Shown piece after piece: positions 23,718 through 34,500 of a stretch of 64,000 nt of DNA. Under the pieces are notes generated by a model, which saw only the letters and a program-made list of their open reading frames with translations, ran no database searches and was not told the DNA's origin. The translations under genes were made by a program, and so were the position numbers. Every line of letters begins with the position of its first letter. Position 1 is the first letter of the stretch. This DNA is from Treponema_I sp045599005 (GTDB lineage Bacteria > Spirochaetota > Spirochaetia > Treponematales > Treponemataceae): assembly GCA_045599005.1 (NCBI GenBank), contig JAZRVF010000010.1, positions 62,001-126,000 on the forward strand, given 5' to 3'.

Positions 23718-25380
23718 AGAAAACAAGATCAACTTTTTAACAGGTGCATCCGCTTTTTTCAGGCAGAACCTGTCCGTACTGATTATTTTTGCAGTCTGGC
23801 TCATCATTATGCTGGTGGGGGCTTTCATCAATGTCTCATCAAGAAACACAATCCTTTCTTTTTCACTGGATGAATACGAGGTCGGGCAGATTGCGGACAG
23901 AACCATAGAAGCGGAACATTCGCTCCCTGCAGATGAACTTTATCCCTTTGAAGTTATCCAGGGTGAGAAAATCACAAAAAAAGGTTTTGCAATCACGGAA
24001 GAACAGTACGCAAAAATGCAGAAACTGGCAGAAACTCCGGAATACATTGATTCCAGGGCCTTCACTAATGATGTCCTGTTTTTCCTGCTTCTTTCAATGC
24101 TGATTTTTTTTCTTTACTCAAAGGGATTTTTTTCCCGCTCCGTAAGAAAGCGTGAGCTGATTTTCATTGCCGCCGCTTCAGTGCTGATTTATGGAACAAC
24201 AATCGTCTCAACAAGAATTCCTGTCTTCAGCCATGATTTTACACTGCCAATAATCAATCCTGCAACTTTCTCAATCATGCTGGTCACAATTCTCTTCGGC
24301 CAGGCATCAGCGGTAAACTGCTCATTCATTTTCTTCTTCCTTATACTTGATGCCACATCCTTCAATCTTGTGCCCTCTGTCTTTGTCCTCTGCTCAAGTC
24401 TTTGTACCGTCCGCATACTCCGCAAAGTCGAGCGCCGTTTTGACATGGTCTTTGCCTCAATAATGATCGCGGTTCTGAACTCTGTTTTCATGCTGCTGCT
24501 TCATCTGATATTCAACAGTGACATGACAACCATTGCCGCAAGCCTGGTAGGAGTTTTCATCAACGGCTTCATTTCCGGAATTCTGGCACTTGGTTTCCTT
24601 ACACCACTCGAATCGATTCTGAACACTGCCTCCATTTTCCGCCTGATGGATCTGTCAGACCTGAACAGCCCTGTCATGAAACAGCTTCTGCTCCGTGCTC
24701 CGGGAACATACAATCACTCTCTTATGGTAGCAACTCTTGCGGAAAGCGCATGTAACGAAATCGGAGCAAATGCACTTCTTGCCCGTGTCGGCGCATATTT
24801 CCACGATCTTGGAAAAACAGAGCAGCCCGAATATTTTGTAGAGAACCAGACAGGTGCAAACATTCATTCAGAAATGAAAAACCCGCGTATTTCTGTCTCA
24901 GTCATCAGAAGTCATGTTAAACGTGGTGTTGAGAAAGCGCACCAGCTTCATCTTCCTGAAGACGTGATCAGTATTATTGCAGAACATCACGGTAACAGCC
25001 TGATCGCATACTTTTACAACGAAGCCAAAAAACTTGATGACAGCATTCAGCCGGAGGATTTTTCCTACACAGGGAATCCGCCTTCTTCCGCAGAAGCGGC
25101 AGTTGTCATGCTTGCAGACACAGTGGAAGCCGCCTGCAGAACTCTGGAAAAGCCGACAGCCCAGAGACTCCAGAAATTCATCCACGAACTGATTCACCAG
25201 AAAACGGACCACAATCAGCTGGTAAACGCAAAACTTACTTTCAAGGATCTCTCTATAATTGAGAATTCTTTCGTCACGATTCTGGCAGGTTATTATCATA
25301 CCAGGATCGAATACCCTGATCAGAAAGACCCTGACGAACAGTCTCAGACTTCCGAGAAAAAGGCAGAAACAAATGAATAA
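23698..25380 (+). CDS. pgpH: Membrane HD-domain phosphodiesterase, PgpH type (7TM-HD)
   Basis: 560 residues from the ATG at 23698 inside the end of phoH. One membrane segment (about residues 24-46) is followed by an outer loop of only some 85 residues, a block of membrane segments (about 118-295), and a cytoplasmic HD domain with YNHSLMVATLAE (His340), YFHDLGKTE (His369-Asp370), and AEHHG. The HD domain should hydrolyse cyclic di-AMP. The outer loop is much shorter than the usual 7TMR-HDED sensor domain of about 200 residues, so ligand sensing is probably reduced or different. Overlaps ybeY by eight bases. Confidence 0.9.
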   Translation: MTKKQNKENKINFLTGASAFFRQNLSVLIIFAVWLIIMLVGAFINVSSRNTILSFSLDEYEVGQIADRTIEAEHSLPADELYPFEVIQGEKITKKGFAITEEQYAKMQKLAETPEYIDSRAFTNDVLFFLLLSMLIFFLYSKGFFSRSVRKRELIFIAAASVLIYGTTIVSTRIPVFSHDFTLPIINPATFSIMLVTILFGQASAVNCSFIFFFLILDATSFNLVPSVFVLCSSLCTVRILRKVERRFDMVFASIMIAVLNSVFMLLLHLIFNSDMTTIAASLVGVFINGFISGILALGFLTPLESILNTASIFRLMDLSDLNSPVMKQLLLRAPGTYNHSLMVATLAESACNEIGANALLARVGAYFHDLGKTEQPEYFVENQTGANIHSEMKNPRISVSVIRSHVKRGVEKAHQLHLPEDVISIIAEHHGNSLIAYFYNEAKKLDDSIQPEDFSYTGNPPSSAEAAVVMLADTVEAACRTLEKPTAQRLQKFIHELIHQKTDHNQLVNAKLTFKDLSIIENSFVTILAGYYHTRIEYPDQKDPDEQSQTSEKKAETNE

Positions 25381-25858
25381 TATTTACATCGATGTGGCAG
25401 AAAACTGCGAAACACCGGAATGGCTTGATAAAGTCGAACCTTTCATGCAGAAGATTCTTCAGGAACTGGATAAAGACCAGTGGGAAGTTTCAGTACTTTT
25501 CTGTGATGATCCATTCATACAGAATCTTAACAGGACTTACAGGCAGATTGACTCCCCAACGGATATCCTTTCTTTTGAGGATGGAACTGAATACCCGGAT
25601 GAAGAAGGCACTCAGTGGATTTCTGCCGGTGACATCGCAATCAGTGTTCCGACTTTTCTTCGGAACGCAGCAGATTTCGGTGTCTCAGAATCAGAGGAAC
25701 TGAGCAGGCTTCTGATTCACGGACTTCTCCATCTGTCAGGAATGGATCACGGGGAAGCACATATTGAAAAAGACAGGACTTTTTCAGGCGGAACAGAGGA
25801 AGACAGGGAAATGCTTGTTCTTCAGGAAAAAATACTTGAAAAACTTGGCACAATCTGA
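25373..25858 (+). CDS. ybeY: Endoribonuclease YbeY
   Basis: 161 residues. The metal-binding motif HGLLHLSGMDH (His116, His120, His126) and the upstream NRTYRQIDSPTDILSFE are diagnostic. YbeY is a zinc-dependent RNase needed for 16S rRNA 3' maturation and ribosome quality control. The start at 25373 overlaps the end of pgpH, and the mature sequence MNNIYIDV matches the family's beginning; a longer frame lacks support. Third gene of the phoH-pgpH-ybeY series. Confidence 0.95.
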   Translation: MNNIYIDVAENCETPEWLDKVEPFMQKILQELDKDQWEVSVLFCDDPFIQNLNRTYRQIDSPTDILSFEDGTEYPDEEGTQWISAGDIAISVPTFLRNAADFGVSESEELSRLLIHGLLHLSGMDHGEAHIEKDRTFSGGTEEDREMLVLQEKILEKLGTI

Positions 25859-25886
25859 CCGGGGATCTGGAATAGGATCAGGGCAT

Positions 25887-25916
25887 TTGCCTAGTTTTCA
25901 TAAAATCATATATTAT
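25887..25916 (+). promoter_or_regulatory. corC promoter candidate
   Basis: TTGCCT (25887-25892), 18 bp, TATTAT (25911-25916), followed by a leader of about 40 nt with AAGGA before the ATG. It would let corC and the TPR gene be transcribed apart from ybeY. Confidence 0.45.
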
Positions 25917-25961
25917 AAGAATGGGCGTCATAAGAAGGCTCTCATTTCATAAGGAATTTAC

Positions 25962-26759
25962 ATGGGGTTATTTGGTAAACTTTTCAAAAAAGATGAGGAT
26001 CCTCACAGTACCGGCCCGAACCGGGCTCAAGAGGATATTGCAATAGAAGAAAAAAAGGATATGATCCGCGGAATCGAGGATCTGTCAGAAACTTCTGTAA
26101 AAGAAGTGATGATTCCCCGAATTGATGTGGATTTTCTGTCTTTGGACACACCGCAGGATGAACTGCTTGAGAAAATCGCGGAAAGCGGACATTCCCGTTT
26201 CCCGGTTTTCAGTGAATCCATTGACAATGTTGTGGGCGTTCTGTACGTAAAGGATCTGATCAACGCTTTTTCACGGAAAGAAGCTGTCAATCTTGAAAAA
26301 ATGCTCAGGAAGCCCTTTTTTGTTCCCGAATCAAAACGTATTGATTCACTTCTGAGGGAATTTCGCCGGCGGCACATCCACATTGCCATCGCAATTGATG
26401 AATATGGCGGTATTTCAGGAATTGTCTGCATGGAAGACATTATTGAAGAGATTGTAGGAGACATTCAGGACGAGTTCGATAACGAGACCGAAGATATTGT
26501 TTCATCCGGTGAAGGAACATGGCTCTGCGATGCCCGCCTGAATCTTGGGGATCTGAACGAAAAGCTTGAATCTGACTTTCCCGATGAAGAATTTGACACA
26601 TTGGGCGGTTTTGTTTTTGACCTTTTCGGAAAAATTCCTGCAAAATTTGAAAAAGTTTCGTATAGAAACTATGACTTTGTTGTTGAAGATATGGAAGGTC
26701 ACCGCATCAACAGAATCAAGGTGATTAAAAAGGATAATTCCAGTGAAAAAGACCAATAA
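25962..26759 (+). CDS. corC: CorC/TlyC-type CBS-pair protein
   Basis: 265 residues. A CBS pair covers about residues 45-165 (VKEVMIPRIDVDFLSL, SGHSRFPVFSESIDNVVGVLYVKDL, IAIDEYGGISGIVCMEDIIEEIVG) and a CorC_HlyC domain about 180-260. The DUF21 membrane part of larger haemolysin-like transporters is absent, so this is the soluble CorC form. It probably regulates divalent-cation (Mg/Co) efflux or follows ybeY simply by conserved synteny. AAGGAA precedes the ATG. Ends 17 bases inside the next gene. Confidence 0.92.
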   Translation: MGLFGKLFKKDEDPHSTGPNRAQEDIAIEEKKDMIRGIEDLSETSVKEVMIPRIDVDFLSLDTPQDELLEKIAESGHSRFPVFSESIDNVVGVLYVKDLINAFSRKEAVNLEKMLRKPFFVPESKRIDSLLREFRRRHIHIAIAIDEYGGISGIVCMEDIIEEIVGDIQDEFDNETEDIVSSGEGTWLCDARLNLGDLNEKLESDFPDEEFDTLGGFVFDLFGKIPAKFEKVSYRNYDFVVEDMEGHRINRIKVIKKDNSSEKDQ

Positions 26760-28746
26760 AATCTGCGGAATCATTGCCGCACTCCTTATTACTGCCACAC
26801 TCTGGGCAGCGGAAACTGCTGCAAGTGCCTTCAAGAAGGCCCAGGATTATCAGGCTCAGGAAAACTGGTACAAAGCAATAGAAATGTACCAGCAGGCTGT
26901 AAAGAAAAACAAATCCTACGGAGAAGCCTACTTTGGAATGGCACAGTGTTCCTATGCTCTGGAACAGTATAATCTTGTTCTGACTTATCTTGAGTCTGCA
27001 GGAAAATACCTGAAGAACCGGACTGATCTGCTGAATCTGCGTGGTTTCGCGCTTATCGGACTTGGAGAAACAGAACAGGCAAAAACAGTTTTTGAGACAG
27101 TCCTGGAATCTTTCCCCAATGACATAGACGCCCGCTTCGGACTTGCGGAACTGGAGATTCTTGAAGGAAGAATCAGCGGCGCAGAAGAACAGTATGCAGA
27201 AGCCCTTCAGCGTCAGAATCAGAACAAAAAGGCTCTGCTGTCTCTTGCTCTGGTTTCAGAACAGCTGGGCAAACAGGAAGCCGCACGTGAGTACATCTCA
27301 CAGGCCCTCAGATATTACAGTGCAAGCCCTGAGGTCTATTATTACGCTGCATGCATTGCCGTTGATGATGACGACCTGCAGAGTGCGGAAGAATACATCC
27401 GTGTTGCAATCCAGCTTAATCCTTCATACAAAGAAGCTTACCAGCTTCTGACAAACATTCTTTTCCGTCTTGAACGCTATGAAGAGGTCATAGAAATCTG
27501 TACTTACAGAACCAGTGTTGACCGCAAAGATGCCCTCGCCTGGTACATCAAGGGAATGGTGTACGTTGCGCAGGGAAACAGTTCCGAGGCAATTTCAGCA
27601 TTCTCAAGCGGTCTTGTACAGGAACCGAACGACGAAGTGATGCGCACCGCATTGGAAATGGTCATTCTTGACACCACAGACATTGAGGACAATCTCCGCA
27701 AAAGCTGGGCAAAATATCACCAGACAAAAGCTTCGGAGTACATAAAGAAATTCTATTCTGTCCAGGCAGAATACGAATACCAGCGCAGCCTCAGGATCAA
27801 TCCTCAGGCAACAGACGCGAGGCTTGCCTATGCCGAACTTCTTCTTGCTGACGGTTACGCAGAGACTTATCTTCAGCAGCTTAAGTTTGTCCAGAGTCTG
27901 GGAAGCATTTCAGTCAAGACAAAAGACACTATCGAGGCTTACACTTCTCTGCTTTACAATACTTTGCCCGCAAAATGGAATATTGATCCTTTATATCTGG
28001 ACAAAACACGTTTCTCAATAGGGGTATATTTCCAGAGAGAACACACAGACGCACTTCATCCGGGCAGTGCAGACGTTACAGCGCACCTGTTTGCTGACCT
28101 TTTCTCCGTGTCTTCCAAAGCCGAAGTAACAGCCGGCGGAAATCCGGTGGAATCTTTTACAGAAGCATACGAACTGGCCCGTGAAGCAGAACAGGATTAC
28201 TTCTGTATCCTGAATTTCGATGAAAATGACAGAGAACTTACAGTTTCCGTAGACATGTTCAATGGGCGCACAGGAAATCAGGTTCAGTCCTGGACTGTCT
28301 ACCGTACCGGCAATGACCGTTACTCAGGCGCACTCCGCAAACTCAAGGAAAACCTTCTTGATGCACTGCCCTATTATGCAAAAATCATTGAGCGGACAGG
28401 CACAGACATTCTTGTTGATGCAGGACGCATTGACGGCGTTGCGGCAGAAAGCCTCTGGGTTGTTGTGAAAGCTGGAAGCATCAAGACTGCGGATAACGTT
28501 CTGGAAATAACGTACTCACCGGATTCTGTTCTGGGAACATTGACCCTTACTGACGCCGGCGAGGAAATTTCTGAAGGAACTCTTTCAGTCCAGGGCTTTT
28601 ACGACCGTGTAAACACCGGGGACCTTATTGTTCCGCTGGTACTTGAGGAAGAAACTCCTGAAACAGAATCAGAAACAGTAGCCGGAGAAACTGCTCAGTC
28701 TTCTCAGGAAAACACACTGCTGAATCTGATCAGATCAATAAGATAA
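26743..28746 (+). CDS. Exported TPR-repeat protein
   Basis: 667 residues from a GTG with AAGGA upstream. A signal peptide (KICGIIAALLITATLWAAE) precedes at least eight tetratricopeptide repeats between residues 25 and 380 (for example NWYKAIEMYQQAVKKNKSYG, AEEYIRVAIQLNPSYKEAY, AEYEYQRSLRINPQ). The C-terminal 280 residues are mostly beta-strand and unlike any domain I can name. The TPR part should bind partner proteins in the periplasm. Overlap with corC suggests co-translation; treponemes appear to keep this order. Its specific role is unknown. Confidence 0.88.
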   Translation: MKKTNKICGIIAALLITATLWAAETAASAFKKAQDYQAQENWYKAIEMYQQAVKKNKSYGEAYFGMAQCSYALEQYNLVLTYLESAGKYLKNRTDLLNLRGFALIGLGETEQAKTVFETVLESFPNDIDARFGLAELEILEGRISGAEEQYAEALQRQNQNKKALLSLALVSEQLGKQEAAREYISQALRYYSASPEVYYYAACIAVDDDDLQSAEEYIRVAIQLNPSYKEAYQLLTNILFRLERYEEVIEICTYRTSVDRKDALAWYIKGMVYVAQGNSSEAISAFSSGLVQEPNDEVMRTALEMVILDTTDIEDNLRKSWAKYHQTKASEYIKKFYSVQAEYEYQRSLRINPQATDARLAYAELLLADGYAETYLQQLKFVQSLGSISVKTKDTIEAYTSLLYNTLPAKWNIDPLYLDKTRFSIGVYFQREHTDALHPGSADVTAHLFADLFSVSSKAEVTAGGNPVESFTEAYELAREAEQDYFCILNFDENDRELTVSVDMFNGRTGNQVQSWTVYRTGNDRYSGALRKLKENLLDALPYYAKIIERTGTDILVDAGRIDGVAAESLWVVVKAGSIKTADNVLEITYSPDSVLGTLTLTDAGEEISEGTLSVQGFYDRVNTGDLIVPLVLEEETPETESETVAGETAQSSQENTLLNLIRSIR

Positions 28747-28752
28747 AGAGGA

Positions 28753-30939
28753 CTAATTCTGAGCAAGCTGGCTGATTACATCGGCTCTGGTCTGCTCAAG
28801 AATCTCTCTGTCCCTCACCGGGTCTGCTATCCCTAAAGTAAAATATCCTGACTGCTGGATACCGTTCACATCGCCGGGGCCCCGCAGACGCAGGTCCTCT
28901 TCCGCAATGAAAAAGCCGTCGGTACTCTGATGAAGGACTCTCAGACGGCTTTTCCCCAGTTCCGTAAGCTGAGTGCCATAAATCAGGAAGCACTGGCTCT
29001 GCCATTCTCCGCGGCCGACACGTCCCCGAAGCTGATGCAGTGCCGCCAGTCCGAACTGCTGGGCGCATTCAATAACCATACAGGTGGCATTGGGTACATC
29101 AACTCCTACTTCAACAACACTTGTGGCCACAAGAATATCAATCTTACCGTCCCTGAACTGCCGCAGAATCCTTGTCTGCTCTTCTTCCTCCACTTTTGAA
29201 TGAATCAACTCAATTGTAAATTCTGGATAAACCTGATTCTGAAGATAATCACACATTTCTTCCGCACTCTTAAGTGCATTTTTCTGTCCATCTTCAGGAG
29301 TTTCTCCCATTTCAATAAGTGGATACACAAAATAAGCCTGACGACCGGCCCTAAGCTCATTCCGTACAGCTTCGTAAACGTTTGATTCATGACCTTCCTG
29401 CGTAAGATGCGTCTGTATGGGTTTCCGCCCTTTCGGCATTGATCTGATTGTTGAGACATCAAGATCCCCAAAAACAGTCAGCGCGAGAGTCTGCGGAATA
29501 GGTGTGGCACTCATCAGCAGGAAGTTAGGGAGCCCTTTCGCATCAACAGAACCGGTTCCTTTTGCCAGAATAGCGTTACGTTGAACCACACCGAACCGGT
29601 GCTGTTCGTCAATTATTGCAAAACGGAGATTTTTATACAGAACAGACTGTGAAAAAAGTGCGTGAGTTCCAATAATAAGGTCCACTTCACCGTTTTTAAG
29701 GGCAGATAGCAGTGGCTTCCGTCCCGCCGCATTCAGGTTTCCAGTAAGGAATGCGACACGCAGACCAAGAGGCTCCAGCATTTTTGCAGCATTCTCAGCA
29801 TGCTGTTTGGCAAGGATTTCCGTCGGAGCAAGCATTGCACACTGTCCGCCGTAATCAATAACCCGGAGTGCCGCAAAAAAGGCAACCAAAGTTTTTCCGC
29901 TTCCAACATCACCCTGAAGAAGCCGAGCCATGTTGAACCGTGGAACATCAGGTCTGTCAGAAAGCTCCGCGCATTCCTCTGCAAGATCAATATCCCGGTT
30001 CATCTGGAGAATCACAGATTTCTGGTCATCGGTAAGTTCAAATGGAAGGCGCTCAAAAAGCTGGCGCTGCAAAGGTGAAAGTGCAGGTTCAAAAGCAGAA
30101 GCCGGCCCGGAAGCTGAATCTGCATCAGTCGGAGTTCCGGTTCCGGCAGCCCAATGATTTTTTGCCTCTTCTATGCCTGCATGAAAAGCCAGTGCATCAG
30201 CCACAGTTTTCCGCCGCTCAATTGAACGGGACAGGATCGCTTTCTGAAAATGGTACAGCTCTTCATAAATCAGTGTGCGACGCCCTTCCAGTGCCATTTC
30301 CAAAGTTTCGGGCTTATGCACAGCATACACAGCCTGCATTTTGGGCATGAGGGAACGTTTTTCAATGCATTCGGGCGGGATCTCGTCTTCAATGCCCCTG
30401 CAGTATTCCTTCAGAGCCCTGTCAATCACTTTGCGGACCGTGTTCTGTGTCAGTCCGGCAGTCAGTGGATAAACCGGATAGACTTTCGCATCGGCCAATG
30501 GTTTTTCCTGCCATTCACCAAGAGAACCGTCCTTGGAAAGACAGTTCACGTCAAAGGCGGAGGACTGCAGTTCTCCATATCTGAGACTGAACTGAGCCGT
30601 CAGCCCTACAATTGATCCGACCGGAAGTGATTTTTCAAGAAAAGGGCGGTTAAAACAGACAAGACTTGCCTGTGCGGTTCCGTCACCCAGCCTTATTTTC
30701 AGAGTGCGCATGCGCCCGAAACCGAACCATTCGTGGGAATAGATCTGGGCGACTGTATGCACTTTTCCCTGCTGCCACTGGCTGAGGGTCCGGGTGACAG
30801 TCCTGTCATCATAGGAGCGGGGCCATAACTGCAAAAGATCTGCCACAGTGAAAATGTCAAGTTTTGCAAACAGTTTGGCTGTTGCGGCTCCTACTCCTGA
30901 AACCTGGGAAACACTTGCGCTGAGTTCTTTTAACTTCAT
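28753..30939 (-). CDS. recG: ATP-dependent DNA helicase RecG
   Basis: 728 residues. The N-terminal wedge domain (VSGVGAATAKLFAKLDIFTVADLLQLWPRSYDDR) is followed by superfamily 2 helicase motifs: LLQGDVGSGKTLVA (Walker A), IIDEQHRFGVVQR, LLMSATPIPQTLAL, VATSVVEVGVDVPNA and LRGRVGRG. RecG reverses stalled replication forks and processes branched recombination intermediates. Last gene of the dnaE-yggT-recG unit; its ATG is 12 bases past the yggT stop. It ends tail to tail with the TPR gene, six bases apart. An internal stretch around residues 250-285 is Ala/Pro-rich and variable. Confidence 0.96.
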   Translation of the reverse strand: MKLKELSASVSQVSGVGAATAKLFAKLDIFTVADLLQLWPRSYDDRTVTRTLSQWQQGKVHTVAQIYSHEWFGFGRMRTLKIRLGDGTAQASLVCFNRPFLEKSLPVGSIVGLTAQFSLRYGELQSSAFDVNCLSKDGSLGEWQEKPLADAKVYPVYPLTAGLTQNTVRKVIDRALKEYCRGIEDEIPPECIEKRSLMPKMQAVYAVHKPETLEMALEGRRTLIYEELYHFQKAILSRSIERRKTVADALAFHAGIEEAKNHWAAGTGTPTDADSASGPASAFEPALSPLQRQLFERLPFELTDDQKSVILQMNRDIDLAEECAELSDRPDVPRFNMARLLQGDVGSGKTLVAFFAALRVIDYGGQCAMLAPTEILAKQHAENAAKMLEPLGLRVAFLTGNLNAAGRKPLLSALKNGEVDLIIGTHALFSQSVLYKNLRFAIIDEQHRFGVVQRNAILAKGTGSVDAKGLPNFLLMSATPIPQTLALTVFGDLDVSTIRSMPKGRKPIQTHLTQEGHESNVYEAVRNELRAGRQAYFVYPLIEMGETPEDGQKNALKSAEEMCDYLQNQVYPEFTIELIHSKVEEEEQTRILRQFRDGKIDILVATSVVEVGVDVPNATCMVIECAQQFGLAALHQLRGRVGRGEWQSQCFLIYGTQLTELGKSRLRVLHQSTDGFFIAEEDLRLRGPGDVNGIQQSGYFTLGIADPVRDREILEQTRADVISQLAQN

Positions 30940-30951
30940 GGCCGGGAAACT

Positions 30952-31536
30952 TCAGAAAGGCAGTGATGCAAAAAAAGTTGCAACCAGGCCGAAAGCCCAG
31001 GAACCTATCAGTTGGGCAAGGATTCCGGCTGCCAAGGTGATTCCCAGTTCAGCACGGAAAGAAAAACTCCTGTTTCTGAACAGACTCATTATCTTTGCTC
31101 TCACAGGATAAACGATTGTGTCCAGCTGTCCCCACATTCCGCTGGAAAAATCCTTGTTCAGAAGATTTATTACCAGACGAATCGCCACAATAATGTTGAA
31201 AATGGAAATGATCGAGCCAGCTATTGACCATGCAATATTGATTATACTTGCCAGGATCACACCGATTCCGATTGATCCAAATGCCACAATCTGTCTTAAG
31301 ATGCCGGAACACAGAATCAGCACACCCATAGCAGCAACGGGAGAAAAATCCAGACGTCCGAACTGAAGAAAACGGAAACGGCGGAACCAGTTCAGATATG
31401 GATCACAGATCTGCCCTAAAATCCTGCCTGCCTTTGAGTAGTTTATATTGGGAAACCAAGTCAGAAGCACACGGATAAGACAACAGAAATTGTAGATTGA
31501 AATGATAAAAGCCAGAAGATTGAGAATAGCGCCCAT
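30952..31536 (-). CDS. yggT: YggT family membrane protein
   Basis: 194 residues with two copies of the YGGT domain, each two hydrophobic segments with a basic signature between (ICDPYLNWFRRFRFLQFGRLDFSPVAAM in the first; LDTIVYPVRAKIMSLFRNRS in the second). TAGGAG precedes the ATG. YggT proteins are small inner-membrane proteins linked to osmotic tolerance or cell division; the biochemical role is unsettled. It lies 19 bases after dnaE. Confidence 0.9.
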   Translation of the reverse strand: MGAILNLLAFIISIYNFCCLIRVLLTWFPNINYSKAGRILGQICDPYLNWFRRFRFLQFGRLDFSPVAAMGVLILCSGILRQIVAFGSIGIGVILASIINIAWSIAGSIISIFNIIVAIRLVINLLNKDFSSGMWGQLDTIVYPVRAKIMSLFRNRSFSFRAELGITLAAGILAQLIGSWAFGLVATFFASLPF

Positions 31537-31555
31537 TATAAACTCCTATATTGTT

Positions 31556-34500
31556 TCATGCGGTCCACAGTTCGCTTACTGCAGGCTGCTCTTTCAGCAC
31601 GGCAAGAAAATCATCGGTTGCGGGAAGTTTGTACTGAACTCCGCCTTTTACCGTATATTGTTTCTGCGGTGTCTCTATATGAAAATATACTGAGCAATTA
31701 CCGGAATAGCCAAACAAAAAATCCCGGAAATTTGCAAGTTCCATTTCTGTACACCTTGAACCGTTCAGTTTTATGTGCACTTCCTGGACAGCACGTTCCT
31801 GCAGTGCATGAACATCAAGAATCTCATCAACCAGGAATGAGGGTGTATCACGGGTTCCGTCAACACTGCCTGACAGGGCAAGCACTGAATCATTCTGTAT
31901 TGAATCCTTCAGTTTTTCCCAGACAGCAGGGAAGAAAGTCAGATCTATGGAGCCGTCAAAATCGGAAAGTTTTCCGAAAGCCATTATACTGCCTTTCTTT
32001 GTGGTTAAAGAGCGCATTTCCTGGATCATGCCGACTGCAACCTGCTTTTTACGCTGCCGCCGGTCACCCCGTCTGAAGGAATTCTCACTGCCATGAGCTT
32101 TCTTCCAGTTCTCTTCATCCTGTTTGTCCTGGGCAGCGACACGGGCAATGTTTGCAGAAGTAACTGTCGCACATTTTTCAATGATTGTGCGGTATTCATC
32201 AAGGGGATGGCCGGAAATGTAAAAGCCGATCATCTCTTTCTCAATGGCCAGTTTTTCCAGGGAAGACCATTCCGGTGCAGACTCGAAGACAAAGTCAGAG
32301 AATTCTTTTACGCCTGCATCTTCAAAGAGACTGATCTGTCCGAACTGGGAAGATTCTTTGATTTTGTCAGAATATGCAACAGCCCGTTCCATATTCATCA
32401 GAAGCATTGCCCTGTTCGGTTCGAGACAGTCAAAGGCTCCGGTCTTGATAAGGGCTTCCAGTGTCTTTTTGTTGACGCAATGCAGATCCACCCTGTCCAG
32501 AAAATCCATGAAGTCTTTGTACGGCCCGTCTTTCTGACGCTTTGTCACGATTTCCTCAGCAGGTCCCTCACCTACACCGGCAACACCCTGGAGTCCGTAG
32601 ACAATGCGGCCGTCAACAACGTCAAACAGTATGTCAGAGCGGTTGATGTCTGGCGGATCTACAGCAATTCCCATGGCCCGTGCCTCTGAGATGTACTGCT
32701 TCAGTTTGTCAGTAGCCTTGATTTCGTTTATAAGGTTTGCAGCCATGAATTCGGCTTTGAAATTCGCCTTAAGGTAAGCAGTCCGGTAAGCAACGACAGA
32801 ATAGGCCGCCGCATGGGATTTGTTGAATCCGTATCCTGCAAAAGGAACCATGATTTCGAAGATTTCAGCTGCATGCTCGGCAGTGTGTCCGTTTTTGACT
32901 GCACCTTCTATAAAATCGACTTTCTTGCTGTCAAGAACTTCCTTCTTTTTCTTTCCCATGGCACGGCGGAGCATGTCAGCACCACCCAGAGAAAAACCTG
33001 CAATTTTCTGGGCAACCTGCATTACCTGTTCCTGATAAACCATAACGCCGTATGTCTCTTTAAGAATATCCTCAAGGGAAGGATCCGGATAATGAATTGT
33101 CGCAGGATTCTTCTTTCCTTCAATATATTGGGGTATGTAGTCCATAGGCCCCGGACGGTAAAGTGCGTTCAAGGCAACAAGCTCTTCCAGTTTGCGTGGC
33201 TGTGCATCGCGAAGGATTTTCTGCATTCCGGGAGATTCAAACTGGAATACGGCAACCGTATCACCGCGGCAGAACAGGTCGAAAGTTTTTTCATCAGTTT
33301 CGGAAACATTCTCCGCCTTGAAATCAGCGTATTCCGGCCGCTTACGGATAATCCGCTCGCAATGTTTGATAAGTGTAAGAGTCTTGAGACCAAGGTAGTC
33401 CATCTTTACAAGGCCGCAGGGCTCAATGATGTCCATTGTATACTGAACTGCAACTTTTCCGGTCTTGCCGTCCTTGTAGACAGGTGCCCAGTTCGGAAGC
33501 TCGCTGCGCCCGATCACGATACCCGATGCATGAAGGGAAGTGTTTCTGTTGCAGTCTTCCAGTTTAAAGCACAGTTCAAAAAGCTTTTTGTAGCGTTCAT
33601 CATCTTTGTAAGGAATCAGCTGTCCCCAGTCAGTGTGATTCTCATCAGGCGGTGTAAAAGCATCTTTAAGGTGAACTTTCATACCTTCAGGAATGCATTT
33701 CTTGAGGGCGTTGACTTCCGACAGAGGGATTCCAAGAACACGGCCCACATCTGCAAGAACCGCTTTGGCCTTCAGTGTACCGAAAGTTACGATGTGTCCT
33801 ACCTGGGGATCCCCGTAATGGTCACGGGTGTACTGGATGACATCCTGACGGCCGCGTTCACACATGTCAACGTCAAAGTCAGGCATTGAGACACGTTCCG
33901 GATTCAGGAAGCGCTCAAAAATCAGTTTGTAGCGGAAAGGATCAATATCTGTGATTGTCATCGCATAGGCAACCAGAGAACCCGCACCAGAACCACGGCC
34001 TGGTCCGATAGGAATGTCATGGGTTTTTGACCAGTTTATGAAGTTCCAAACAATCAGGAAGTAACCTGAGAAACCCATGCTGAAAATGATTCCCAACTCG
34101 TATTCCGCACGCTGCCGGATTTCGTCCGTAATCACTCCGTAACGTTTCTTGAGTCCTTCCTCAACAAGATAGCGCACATAATCATCCTGGTTTTCAAAAC
34201 CTTCCGGCAGCTGGTAGACAGGAAGACAGTCCTTCAGTTCCTGGGTTTTGTACTGATGAATTGTAAGGTCACACATGTCTGCAATTTTTCTGGTATTGGA
34301 GATAAGTTCCGGCATGTCAGGAAAAAGTGCCGCCATTTCTGCGCCCGTCTTCATGTAATAACATGGATCACCCGGCATGCGTCCGTGTTCCTCAGCAAGT
34401 TTTTTCTGGCGGCCGATACATACAAGCACATCCTGAGCTTCTGCATCGTCAGGCATGATGTAATGGATATCGTTTGTCACCACCATGGGAACATTGAATT

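Noticed and set aside
32813..33889. Long plus-strand frame (358 codons) inside dnaE
   Set aside because: Antisense to conserved polymerase sequence, Cys/Phe-rich without domains; a shadow of dnaE.
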